Source of the DNA: Albimonas sp036154955
GTDB lineage: Bacteria > Pseudomonadota > Alphaproteobacteria > Rhodobacterales > Rhodobacteraceae
Length of the DNA: 64,000 nucleotides
Assembly (NCBI GenBank): GCA_036154955.1
Contig: JAYZWL010000016.1
Location: 43,014-107,013 of the forward strand
Reading direction: 5' to 3'
Both the position numbers and the translations under genes were made by a program. Positions 40,959 through 49,671 of this stretch are shown piece by piece (position 1 is the first letter of the stretch; the number at the start of each line of letters is the position of its first letter). The notes beneath the pieces were generated by a model. That model was not told where the DNA came from. It did not search any database and worked only from the letters and a program-made list of their open reading frames with translations.

Positions 40959-42344
40959 TTAGAGCCGCCCCAGCTCCCGCGCCACCGCATCGGCGGCGCC
41001 GCGGGCGGCGGTCACGATCTCTTCGGCTTCAACCGCGGTCAGGCAGAGCGGCGGGGCGAGGCCCAGGATATCGCCCTGCGGCATGGCCCGCGCGATCAGC
41101 CCGCGCTCCAGCGCCGCCGCCGCGATGCGGGGCCCGACCTTCTCCGCCGCGTCGAAGGCGGTGCGGGAGGCTGGGTCGGCGTCGAACTCCACCGCCGCCA
41201 TCAGCCCCTCGCCCCGCACTTCGCCGACGATCGGGTGATCGTCGAAGGCCTCGTGCAGCAGGCGCTGGAAGACCGCGCCGGTGTCGCGGGCGTTGTCCAC
41301 CAGCCCCAGCGAATCGATCAGCTTCAGGTTCGCCACGCCGGCGGCGGCGCAAAGCGGGTGGGCCGAGTAGGTCCAGCCATGCCCCAGCGGCCCGAGATCG
41401 TCGGTGCCCTTCGCGATCATGCCGAACAGCCGCTCCGACAGGATCGAGCCCGACAGCGGCGCGTAGGCCGAGGTCAGCCCCTTGGCGATGGTGATGACGT
41501 CCGGCTTCATCCCGTAATGCTCGGACCCGAACATGGAGCCGAGCCGCCCGAAGCCGGTGACCACCTCGTCCGCGATCAGCATGACGTCGTATTTGGCCAG
41601 CACCGCCTGGATCGCGGCCCAGTAGCCCTCGGGCGGGGGCACGATGCCGCCCGTGCCCAGCACCGGCTCGCCGATGAAGGCGGCGACGGTGTCGGGGCCT
41701 TCGGCGAGGATCAGCGCCTCCAGGTTCGCCGCGCATTGGGCGGAGAACTCGGCTTCGGTCTGCGCCGCGTCGGCCCGGCGGTGGTAGTAGGGCGCGTCGG
41801 TGTGCAGGATCGGGCTCAGCGGCAGGTCGAAGGCGTTGTGGAACAGGTGCAGCCCGGTCAGCGAGCCGGTCATCAGGCCCGAGCCGTGATAGCCCCGCCA
41901 GCGCGAGATGATCTTCTTCTTCTCGGGCCGCCCGGCGCAGTTGTTGGCGTACCAGATCAGCTTGATGTTGGTCTCGTTGGCGTCGGAGCCGGACAGGCCG
42001 AAATAGACCTTCGACATGTGGTCGGGCGCCCGCTCCAGCACCATCTGCGCCAGCTCGATGGCGGGTTCGGAGCCGTGGCCGGCATAGGCGTGATAGTAGG
42101 CGAGCTTATGGGCCTGTTCGGCGATGGCGTCGGCCACCTCGGTCCGCCCGTAGCCCACGTTCACGCAGTAGAGCCCGGCGAAGCCGTCGAGGCTGCGCTT
42201 GCCCTCCCGGTCGGTGATCCAGACGCCTTCGCCTCCGGTCACGATCCGCTGCGGGCCCTCGCCCCGGGCATGGGCGCCGGCGGCGGTGGACGGGTGGAGG
42301 AAATTCTCCCGGTCCCAGGCGGCGAGGCGGTCGTTGGTCAGCAT
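40959..42344 (-). CDS. Class III PLP-dependent aminotransferase (omega-amino acid/amine type)
   Basis: A 461-residue class III aminotransferase. It has the N-terminal GEGVWITDREGKRSLDGFAG, YFGLSGSDANETNIKL for cofactor phosphate binding, the Asp in IADEVVTGFGRLG, and the PLP Lys in VITIAKGLTSAYAPLSG. These enzymes move the amino group from an amine or omega-amino acid (for example beta-alanine, putrescine or GABA) to pyruvate or a keto acid. The importer operon downstream reads the same way, so an imported amine or opine is a plausible substrate. Confidence 0.9.
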   Translation of the reverse strand: MLTNDRLAAWDRENFLHPSTAAGAHARGEGPQRIVTGGEGVWITDREGKRSLDGFAGLYCVNVGYGRTEVADAIAEQAHKLAYYHAYAGHGSEPAIELAQMVLERAPDHMSKVYFGLSGSDANETNIKLIWYANNCAGRPEKKKIISRWRGYHGSGLMTGSLTGLHLFHNAFDLPLSPILHTDAPYYHRRADAAQTEAEFSAQCAANLEALILAEGPDTVAAFIGEPVLGTGGIVPPPEGYWAAIQAVLAKYDVMLIADEVVTGFGRLGSMFGSEHYGMKPDVITIAKGLTSAYAPLSGSILSERLFGMIAKGTDDLGPLGHGWTYSAHPLCAAAGVANLKLIDSLGLVDNARDTGAVFQRLLHEAFDDHPIVGEVRGEGLMAAVEFDADPASRTAFDAAEKVGPRIAAAALERGLIARAMPQGDILGLAPPLCLTAVEAEEIVTAARGAADAVARELGRL

Positions 42345-42603
42345 CGGGCGGTCCTCCGGATCGGGCGCCCGGGCGGGGCCGGGGCGCGGGTCAGGCGAGG
42401 TCCCGAGTCCTAGGGGGGTTTCGACGCGGTTCCAACCCCGCCGGGGGGGGCGGTTTCCGGGAGGCGCGTCATGCAGGCGGGGGAGGCCCGGGCCCGGTCC
42501 GCGCGGCCCGACGAAACCGGGAGGCCGCGCAAGGCCGAGCGTCGGCGGAGCAAAAGGGACCCGAAGGCCCCGGGTCCGGCCCGGGGCCCGCGGCGGGACG
42601 CGC

Positions 42604-43212
42604 TCAGGCGTCCCACATGTCCTCGGCGCGCAGGGTGCAGCCGAGGTCGCGCAGGATCCCGTCCTTCAGCCCGTAGCACAGGCCGTGCAGGTTGACCTCC
42701 TGCCGGCGCGCCCAGGCCTGGCGGATCACCGGGGTCTCCGCGATCCGGGCCACGCCCTCCAGCACGTTGAGCTCGCACAGGCGGTCGATGCGCTCGCTCC
42801 GCTCGGTGATGCCCTCCAGCTCCTCCTTGTGGCGACGCGCCAGCCGGCGCACCGGCTCCAGCCAGTGCTCGGTCAGCCCCTCCGCCACCCCGTCCATGGC
42901 CGCGATCACGCCGCCGCAGCCGTAGTGGCCGGTGATCATCACTTCGCGCACCTTCAGCACGTTCACCGCGAATTCCAGCGTCGACAGCATGTTCATGTCC
43001 GACGAGTGGATCACGTTGGCGACGTTGCGATGCACGAACACCTCGCCCGGGTCGAGGCCCGCCACCACGTTCGCCGGCACCCGGCTGTCCGAGCAGCCGA
43101 TCCAGAAGAATTCCGGCGACTGCTGGGCGGCCAGGCGCGGGAAGAACTCCGGGGACTGGGTGCGGATGCGTGCGGACCAGGCCTCGTTGCGCTTGAGGAT
43201 GTCGTCGATCAA
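42604..43212 (-). CDS. Beta-class carbonic anhydrase
   Basis: A 202-residue beta-carbonic anhydrase interconverting CO2 and bicarbonate. The zinc ligands are visible: CSDSR (Cys and the Asp-Arg dyad) and HYGCGG (His and second Cys). I chose the TTG at 43212 because AAGGAG sits 7 nt before it, whereas the GTG at 43230 has that ribosome site inside the coding sequence. The first residues LIDDILKRNEAW are the usual start of the family. Bicarbonate made here could feed the biotin-dependent carboxylase at 59-63 kb. Confidence 0.93.
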   Translation of the reverse strand: MIDDILKRNEAWSARIRTQSPEFFPRLAAQQSPEFFWIGCSDSRVPANVVAGLDPGEVFVHRNVANVIHSSDMNMLSTLEFAVNVLKVREVMITGHYGCGGVIAAMDGVAEGLTEHWLEPVRRLARRHKEELEGITERSERIDRLCELNVLEGVARIAETPVIRQAWARRQEVNLHGLCYGLKDGILRDLGCTLRAEDMWDA

Positions 43213-43443
43213 CTCGGGTCTCCTTGTCACCGGGGGCCGGCCGCGTCAGGGCCGGACGTCGAGGGGCGTCATCGCGGGGGCGCCGTCGAGAGGGCGTCTC
43301 CAGGGCGTCGGGGCCGCATGTTCCGTCTGTTACGATGCGGCGCAGCATCGGGCAACAGCCGCGCCGCGCCCCGCCTCCCCGCGCGCCGCCCTCGCGCCGG
43401 AGGCGGCCAGCAGGTGGAATGGCGCCCAATGATTAAGGAATGC

Positions 43444-43959
43444 CTATCTGTCCTCGTCCAGCATGCGGCGCAGGTTGCGCTTCATGCGGTCGAGCACCGC
43501 GAGCGCGGCCCGCGTCTCGTCCGGGGCGACCCCGCCCAGCACCTCGGCGTTCAGGCCGCGGGCGATGGTGCGCATCTCCGCCAGCACCTCGCGGCCGCTC
43601 TGGGTGATGACGATGCGCTTGGCGCGGCGGTCGGATCGGTCGGGCTTGCGCTGCACGAAACCCGCCGACTCCAGCCGGTCGATCAGCCCGCCCACGGTGA
43701 CCTTGCCCACGTCGAGCCGGCGGGCCAGCTCGGTCTGCAGCAGCCCCTCGCCGTCGCTCTCCTCCTGGCCCAGCGACAGCTGCGCCAGCGCCCACCACTG
43801 CGACCGGGTGATGCCCAACGGCTTCATGCGCTGGTCGAACAGCGTGCGCCGCATGCGGGACACGTCGTGGGCGAAGAAGCCGATGCGCGTCTCCTCCAGC
43901 GTCGCTTCGCCGGGCGCGGACGCCGCCGCGGCCTCCAGCGTGGTGTCGGCCTCCTTCAT
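43444..43959 (-). CDS. MarR-family transcriptional regulator
   Basis: A 171-residue winged-helix regulator. The first helix region is RIGFFAHDVSRMRRTLFDQRMKPLGITRSQWWALAQL, the recognition part is TELARRLDVGKVTVGGLIDRLESAGFV, and the wing is RKPDRSDRRAKRIVITQSG. MarR proteins are dimeric repressors that often respond to aromatic or acyl-CoA ligands. It is divergent from a CaiB-type CoA transferase, its most likely target. ATG 43959 leaves a normal-length protein; starts further upstream would add a basic unconserved tail. Confidence 0.88.
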   Translation of the reverse strand: MKEADTTLEAAAASAPGEATLEETRIGFFAHDVSRMRRTLFDQRMKPLGITRSQWWALAQLSLGQEESDGEGLLQTELARRLDVGKVTVGGLIDRLESAGFVQRKPDRSDRRAKRIVITQSGREVLAEMRTIARGLNAEVLGGVAPDETRAALAVLDRMKRNLRRMLDEDR

Positions 43960-44254
43960 GCTCGCGCTGCGCCTCCCTTGCCGCCGCCCGTCTTCGCGGG
44001 TCGTTTTCGCGCCCCCGTCGCGTTCCTGTCGCGTCCCGCGCCGGGCGCGGGAAAACGGGATCAAGCAATCAATACGCAATCCTTACGTCCGAACCAAGGC
44101 CCGCCGCGCCGGAATGGCGCAGTCAGCAATATCCTGATGGTTTCACGTTTCCGCCGGCGCGCTTGCATCCTCCCGCCGCCCGGCGCCCTATGGGGCGGCC
44201 GCGCGCAGACGCGGAGGCGCCACGAAACGGGACGAAACGGGAGGAGAGGCCGAC
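43960..44254. promoter_or_regulatory. Divergent promoter, MarR / CoA transferase
   Basis: The 295-bp gap contains an AT-richer stretch at 44050-44140. It includes GGGAT-N6-ATCAA (44057-44072), with one half resembling the TTVAT-N6-ATTAA dyads, and TCAG-N7-CTGA (44123-44137). Either could be the MarR operator; neither is a perfect palindrome. Confidence 0.35.
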
Positions 44255-45493
44255 ATGCTCAAGCTGCTGGAGGGCGTGCGGATCGTCGAGGCCGGGCATA
44301 TCCTGCTGGGCCCGCTGGCGACGCAGATGCTGGGCGATCTCGGCGCCGACGTCATCAAGGTGGAATCGCTCGACGGCGACACCTATCGCGGTCTGGGCCA
44401 CGCCCGCATCCGCGGCGGCATGACCGCGCAATGGATGGCCAACAACCGCAACAAGCGCTCGATCTCCGTCGACCTGAAGGATCCGGAGGCGAAGGCGGCG
44501 GTGATCGAGCTGATCCGCGGCGCCGACGCCTTCGTGCACAACATGCGCCCCGCCGCCCTGAAGCGGCTGGGGCTGGATTACGACGCGCTGGCCGCCGTGA
44601 AGCCGTCGCTCGTCTATGCGCAGGCCACCGGCTTCGGCTCGTCCGGGCCCTATGCGGGCCGGCCGGCGGTGGACGACATCGTGCAGGGCTGGGGGGGCGT
44701 CGCCTCGCTGGTCTCGCTGCATCGGGACGAACCGGCGATGATCCCGATGGCGGTGAACGACCTGCTCTGCGGGCTGACCATGGGCCAGACGGTGCTGGCC
44801 GGGCTGCTGCGCGCGCGGGAGACGGGGAAGGGCTGCTTCATCGAGACCCCGATGTTCGAGACGGTGGCGACCGCGGTGATGAACCAGCATCTCAACGGCC
44901 ACGCCTTCCGCGACGACCCGGCGTCCGAGGCGGCGGGCTACGGCTACGCCCGCATGATGTCGCCGCACCGCAAGCCGGTGGCGACGGCGGATGGGCATAT
45001 CGTGCACACGCTCTACAACTTCCGGCACTGGACGGATTTCTTCACCGAGATCGGCCGGCAGGACCTGCTGGACAGCCCGATGATGGCCGACCGCTACGCC
45101 GCCGCGGCGCATGTGCAGGACCTCTACCGGATCCTGGCCGAGGAGATCCTGCCCACCCGCCCGACGGCGGAGTGGCTGGAGCTGCTGGGTCGGCTCGACA
45201 TCCCCTGCGCCCCGGTGCTGGGCCTCGCCGACCTGGCGGAGGACCCGCATCTGAAGGCGGTGGGCCTGTTCCGCGACTACGAGCACCCCAGCCAGGGCCC
45301 GGCCCGCGACCTGCGCCTGCCGCTGGAGAGCCGGGATATCGAGACCGGGCCCGACCGTCACCCGCCCGAACTGGGCGAACACACGCGGGAGGTGCTGCGC
45401 GACCTGGGCCTGACCGAGGCGCAGATCGAGGCGATGGAGGCGCGCGGCGTGCTCAAGAACTTCGCGCCCGCCACGGCCGAGGCGGCGGAGTAA
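44255..45493 (+). CDS. CaiB/BaiF family III CoA transferase
   Basis: A 412-residue family III CoA transferase-like protein with ILLGPLATQMLGDLGADVIKVE at the N-terminus, NNRNKRSISVDLKDPE, and the C-terminal segment DIPCAPVLGLADLAEDPHL. The position of the catalytic Asp in formyl-CoA transferase reads FIETPMFE here, with Glu, as in one large CaiB subgroup. It would move CoA between two carboxylic acids. The first-gene position opposite a MarR regulator suggests induction by its substrate. Confidence 0.9.
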   Translation: MLKLLEGVRIVEAGHILLGPLATQMLGDLGADVIKVESLDGDTYRGLGHARIRGGMTAQWMANNRNKRSISVDLKDPEAKAAVIELIRGADAFVHNMRPAALKRLGLDYDALAAVKPSLVYAQATGFGSSGPYAGRPAVDDIVQGWGGVASLVSLHRDEPAMIPMAVNDLLCGLTMGQTVLAGLLRARETGKGCFIETPMFETVATAVMNQHLNGHAFRDDPASEAAGYGYARMMSPHRKPVATADGHIVHTLYNFRHWTDFFTEIGRQDLLDSPMMADRYAAAAHVQDLYRILAEEILPTRPTAEWLELLGRLDIPCAPVLGLADLAEDPHLKAVGLFRDYEHPSQGPARDLRLPLESRDIETGPDRHPPELGEHTREVLRDLGLTEAQIEAMEARGVLKNFAPATAEAAE

Positions 45494-45545
45494 GGCGCGG
45501 CGGGGCGGCGGGGCGGCCGCGCTTCCGGCCCGCCCCCCGCGTCGG

Positions 45546-45842
45546 TCAGTTGCGCAGGGCGCGCATCTTGGCGTCGGTGCTGGATCCCATCCGGTTAAGG
45601 GAATCGTCGATCCGGTCGTAACCGCGCTGCTGGTCGCGCAGCGACTGGCGCTGTCGGTCCAGCGTGCGGTCCAGCTGCTCCTGCCGGCGATCCTGCGCCT
45701 CGGCGCGGGCGCGGGCGCGGGCCTGCGCCTCGGCGGCGGATGTCGCGGCGGGGTCCGGCGCGTCGGACGCGGCCATCGCCCCGTCGGGCCCGGCGAGGGC
45801 GGCGAGAAGCAGGGCGGCGGCGAGGGCGGCTCGGGCGGTCAT
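45546..45842 (-). CDS. Small periplasmic coiled-coil protein
   Basis: A 98-residue protein with a signal peptide (about 1-24, ending GAMA) and a highly charged helical body rich in Ala, Arg, Gln and Asp (ARARAEAQDRRQEQLDRTLDRQ), followed by YDRIDDSLNRMGSSTDAKMRALRN. It is probably a secreted or periplasmic coiled coil. I do not recognise a family. It ends close to the convergent CoA transferase, with only 52 bp between the stops. Confidence 0.65.
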   Translation of the reverse strand: MTARAALAAALLLAALAGPDGAMAASDAPDPAATSAAEAQARARARAEAQDRRQEQLDRTLDRQRQSLRDQQRGYDRIDDSLNRMGSSTDAKMRALRN

Positions 45843-46121
45843 GGCGGCGTCCTTTCCCCGGAAACGGTCCCGGTCACCCTCCAGATAGGCGCCGATTGCG
45901 GCGGCTCCATGCCCGTTCGCCCCGCATGCCGCCTGCCGGGACGGGCCTCCGCCCAGCCGAAAGCCCCCCCGCAGCCGAACGCCGGGCGCCGGCGGACCTC
46001 CGGCGCCCGGCCGCCGCGGGCGACCCGTCCCCGCCCGCCGACGGTGCGATGCATGCGGGCGGGGCCGTGGACACGCGCCCGCCGGCCTCTTCGGCCCCTC
46101 CCGGGCTCCGGTCTCCGGGCC

Positions 46122-47753
46122 TCAGGCCGCCTCGCGCGGGGCGGGGGGCTTGGGCGCGGCGGACAGAAGCTCGGCCGTGTAGGCGTCCGCCGGCGCGGTC
46201 ATCACCTGTTCGGCCGCCCCCTGCTCCACGATCTCGCCGCCCTTCATCACCACCACATGATCGCAGAGCAGCCGCACCACATGCAGGTCATGTGAGACGA
46301 ACAGGTAGCTCATCCCCAGCCGCGCCCGCAGGTCGCACAGCAGGTTCAGCACGATCGCCTGGATGGAGACGTCGAGCGCCGCGGTCGGCTCGTCCAGGAT
46401 CAGGAACGAGGGGTTGACCGCGATGGCCCGCGCGATCCCCACCCGCGCCTTCTGCCCGCCGGACAGCTGGTGCGGAAAGCGGTCCAGCAGCGGCCGGGGC
46501 AGGCCCACCAGGTCCGCCAGCTCCTCGATCCGCTCCGCCTGCGCCTTGCCGCGCAGCCCGGCCATGGCGCGCAGCGGCTCGGCGATGGTCTGGCGGGAGG
46601 TGTGGCGGGGGTTGAGGCTGTCCGTCGCGTCCTGGAACACCATCTGGATGCGGGACCGCATCGGGTCGCGGGCGAAGCTGGCGGCGGGGCGTTTCGCCAG
46701 GTCCGTCCCCTCGAACCGGATCTCGCCGGAGGTCGGGTCCAGCAGCCGCACCACCATGGACGAGGTCGTGGACTTCCCGCAGCCCGACTCCCCCACCAAC
46801 CCCACCGACTGCCCCTTCTTCACGTCGAAGCTGACGCCCTTGACCGCATGCACCGGCCCGGACTTGCCGGCGAAGGTCTTCACCAGGTCCCGCACCTCCA
46901 GCAGCGCCTCGTCCGAGACCTTGCGCGGCGGCTCCGGCGTGCGCGCCTCCGCCGGCAGCAGCGAGCGGATCGAGGCCCCCTCCCGCGGCGTCGCGTCCAC
47001 CAGCTTGCGGGTGTAGGCGTGGGCGGGGCGGGTGAACAGGCGCACCGGGTCCCCCGCCTCCACGATGGCGCCGTCCTTCATCACCACGATGCGGTCGCAA
47101 TACTGCGCCGCCAGGCCAAGGTCGTGGGTGATCAGGATCGCCGACATGGCGCGTTCGCGGATCAGCTCCGTCACCAGCTCCATCACCGCTTTCTGGGTGG
47201 TGATGTCGAGGCCGGTGGTCGGCTCGTCCATGATCAAAAGCTTGGGGTCGCAGGCCAGCGCGATGGCGCACACGATCCGCTGGCACATGCCGCCCGACAG
47301 CTCGAACGGATAGGCGTCGTAGCGGGCGGCGGCGTCGCGGATCTTCACCGCCTCCATCGCCTCGATGGCCTTGGCCTTGGCGTTCTGCCGGTCGGCGCGG
47401 GCATGGCGGCGCAGCACGTCCTCGATCTGCTCGCCGACCTTGCGGATCGGGTTCAGCGCGGCGCGGGGGTTCTGGAAGATCATCGAGATCTCGCGCCCGC
47501 GGATCGCCTGCATCTCCCGCTCCGACGCGCGTCTGAGGTCGACGCCGGAATAGACCGCCTCTCCCGCCTTGATCCGCCCGCCCGCGTCGAGGATGCGCAT
47601 CAGGGCGTAGGAGGTGACGGACTTGCCCGATCCGCTCTCCCCCACGATGCCGAGCGTCTCGCCCTCGCCCACCTCGAAGCTCACGCCGCGCACCGCGTTG
47701 ACCTCGCCCCGACGGGTGCGGAAGGCGACGGCCAGGTCCTTGATGGAAAGCAT
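46122..47753 (-). CDS. Dipeptide-type ABC importer, fused double ATPase (DppD-DppF-like)
   Basis: A 543-residue protein with two complete ABC ATPase halves. The first has Walker A GESGSGKSV, LSGGMCQR and LLIMDEPTTGLD (about 1-260); the second has GESGCGKST, LSGGQKAR and LILDEPTAALD (about 285-535). Both halves look active. The C-terminal Cys motif seen in the split ATPases of the first importer is absent. It is the last gene of the second importer operon and starts 13 bp after the DppC-like gene. Confidence 0.93.
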   Translation of the reverse strand: MLSIKDLAVAFRTRRGEVNAVRGVSFEVGEGETLGIVGESGSGKSVTSYALMRILDAGGRIKAGEAVYSGVDLRRASEREMQAIRGREISMIFQNPRAALNPIRKVGEQIEDVLRRHARADRQNAKAKAIEAMEAVKIRDAAARYDAYPFELSGGMCQRIVCAIALACDPKLLIMDEPTTGLDITTQKAVMELVTELIRERAMSAILITHDLGLAAQYCDRIVVMKDGAIVEAGDPVRLFTRPAHAYTRKLVDATPREGASIRSLLPAEARTPEPPRKVSDEALLEVRDLVKTFAGKSGPVHAVKGVSFDVKKGQSVGLVGESGCGKSTTSSMVVRLLDPTSGEIRFEGTDLAKRPAASFARDPMRSRIQMVFQDATDSLNPRHTSRQTIAEPLRAMAGLRGKAQAERIEELADLVGLPRPLLDRFPHQLSGGQKARVGIARAIAVNPSFLILDEPTAALDVSIQAIVLNLLCDLRARLGMSYLFVSHDLHVVRLLCDHVVVMKGGEIVEQGAAEQVMTAPADAYTAELLSAAPKPPAPREAA

Positions 47754-47766
47754 GTTCCGTCCCTCC

Positions 47767-48645
47767 TCAGGTGCGGCGGCGGGGGTCGACCATGTCGCGC
47801 AGACCGTCGCCCAGCAGGTTGAAGGTGAACACGGCGAACATCAGGCAGAGGCCGGGGAAGATGGCGAGCCACCATTCGCCGGAGACGATGAAGTTCGCCC
47901 CCTCCGCCACCATGATCCCCCATTCCGCGGTCGGGGGCCGGACGCCGAGGCCGATGAAGCTCAGCCCGGCGGCGTTCAGGATCGCCCAGCCGAGGTTCAG
48001 CGACACCTGCACCATCATCGGCGGCAGCGCGTTGGGGAAGATGTGCATGGCCAGCACCCGCAGGTCAGTGTTGCCGGCGAGCTTGGCGGCCAGCGCGAAC
48101 CCGGCTTCGCGGCGGATGTTGACCTCGGCCCGCACCAGGCGGGCGTAGAAGGGCACGTTGATGATGGCGGTGGCGTAGACGATGTTCTCGATCGTGTTGC
48201 CCAGCGCCGCGACGATCCCCATGGCCAGCACGAACAGCGGGAAGGCCATGATGGTGTCGAGCACGCGGGAAAGCGCCACGTCGAGCCACCCGCCCCAGTA
48301 GCCCGCCGCCGCGCCCAGCGCCGAGCCGACCACGAAGCTCAGCGCCACCGCGGCGACCGAGATCAGCAGATCCAGCCGCGTCGCCACCAGCGCGCGGGAG
48401 AAGACGTCCCGCCCCAGATTGTCGGTCCCGAACCAGTGCGCGGCGGAAGGCGCCTGCAGGGCGGAGGCCGCGTCGGTGGCCAGCGGGTCGTAGGGCGCCA
48501 GCGCCGGCCCGAACACCGCCGCCAGGATCAGCACGGCGAACATGGCGAAGGCCAGCATCGTCACCGGGTTGTCCTTGAGGACATAGACGATGTGGTCGAG
48601 CGTCCCGCGCTGGCGCGGGGGGGAGGAGGCGGTTGCGTCGGTCAT
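47767..48645 (-). CDS. Second importer, permease (DppC-like)
   Basis: A 292-residue inner-membrane permease. It has the DppC landmark HWFGTDNLGRDVFSRALV, about six transmembrane helices (first at about 28-48), and the EAA-like loop AAKLAGNTDLRVLAMHIFPN. ATG 48645 overlaps the DppB-like stop by 4 bp (ATGA), which fixes the start; the open frame continues upstream without meaning. Confidence 0.92.
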   Translation of the reverse strand: MTDATASSPPRQRGTLDHIVYVLKDNPVTMLAFAMFAVLILAAVFGPALAPYDPLATDAASALQAPSAAHWFGTDNLGRDVFSRALVATRLDLLISVAAVALSFVVGSALGAAAGYWGGWLDVALSRVLDTIMAFPLFVLAMGIVAALGNTIENIVYATAIINVPFYARLVRAEVNIRREAGFALAAKLAGNTDLRVLAMHIFPNALPPMMVQVSLNLGWAILNAAGLSFIGLGVRPPTAEWGIMVAEGANFIVSGEWWLAIFPGLCLMFAVFTFNLLGDGLRDMVDPRRRT

Positions 48646-49667
48646 TTGCTGTCGAACCCGATGCGCGGATCGATGAGCGAATACGCCATGTCGATCACGA
48701 GGTTGAGCGCCACGAAAAGCAGCGCCATGCACAGGACGAAGCCCTGCACGGCGGCGTAGTCGGAGGCGACCAGCGCCTCCACCGCGTAGGAGCCGATGCC
48801 CGGCCAGGCGAACACCTTCTCCACCAGCACGTTGGCGCCGAGCGTGAAGGAGAAGACCATGCCCAGCGTGGTCACGACGGGCAGCAGCGCGTTGCGGAAG
48901 GCGTAGGCGAACAGCACCTTGCCCTGGGTCAGCCCCGCCGCCCGCGCGGTGCGGATGAAGTCCGAACCCAGCGCCGACAGCATCGCGGCCCGGGTCATGC
49001 GCGCGATCGGGGCCATGGTGAACAGGGCCAGCGTCAGCGCGGGCAGGATCAGCTGGCGCAGCGCGGCGGCCCAGGTCTCCCAGTCGCCGTCGAGCGCCGC
49101 GTCGATCAGGAAGAAGCCGGTGACGGTCGGCGGGTCCAGGTAGATGAAATCGAGCCGCCCCAATGGCGAGGGCGCGATGCCGGTCAGGTAGTAGAACACG
49201 TAGATCAGCACGACCCCGGTGAAGAAGGTCGGCAGCGACACCCCCGCCGTCACCAGCACCCGGCACAGATGGTCCACCCAGGACCCCGGCCGCGTCGCCG
49301 CCAGCACCCCCAGCGGCACGGCGACCCCGCAGGAGATCAGCAGAGCGGTCAGCGTCAGCTCCAGCGAGGCCGGCAGGCGGCGGGCGAGCTCATCCATCAC
49401 CGGCTGCCCGGTGCTGAGCGACTGGCCCAGATCCCCGCGCAGCAGGTCCCAGCAATACATGAGGAACTGCTCGGGCATCGAGCGGTCGAGCCCCAGCTTG
49501 GCCCGGGTCTCGGCGATGGACTCCGGGGTCGCTGCGTCCCCGGCGAAATAGGCCGCCGGGTCGCCCGGCAGGGCGCGGGTCAGCAGGAAGCTGACCAGCA
49601 CCACGCCGAGGATCACCGGGATGGCCTGCGCGAGCCGCATCAGAACGGCTCTCACGCGGCTCGGCAT
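48642..49667 (-). CDS. Second importer, permease (DppB-like)
   Basis: A 341-residue inner-membrane permease with an N-terminal transmembrane helix (about 10-30), DppB-type LPGDPAAYFAGDAATPES, and the loop RTARAAGLTQGKVLFAYAFRNALLP split by helices typical of the family. It begins 4 bp after the binding-protein stop, so the operon is tightly packed, unlike the first importer. Confidence 0.92.
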   Translation of the reverse strand: MPSRVRAVLMRLAQAIPVILGVVLVSFLLTRALPGDPAAYFAGDAATPESIAETRAKLGLDRSMPEQFLMYCWDLLRGDLGQSLSTGQPVMDELARRLPASLELTLTALLISCGVAVPLGVLAATRPGSWVDHLCRVLVTAGVSLPTFFTGVVLIYVFYYLTGIAPSPLGRLDFIYLDPPTVTGFFLIDAALDGDWETWAAALRQLILPALTLALFTMAPIARMTRAAMLSALGSDFIRTARAAGLTQGKVLFAYAFRNALLPVVTTLGMVFSFTLGANVLVEKVFAWPGIGSYAVEALVASDYAAVQGFVLCMALLFVALNLVIDMAYSLIDPRIGFDSK

Positions 49668-49671
49668 CGGA

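Noticed and set aside
42199..45621. A plus-strand open frame of about 1140 codons across carbonic anhydrase, MarR and CoA transferase
   Set aside because: It overlaps three well-supported genes and has no domain. It is a GC-driven shadow.
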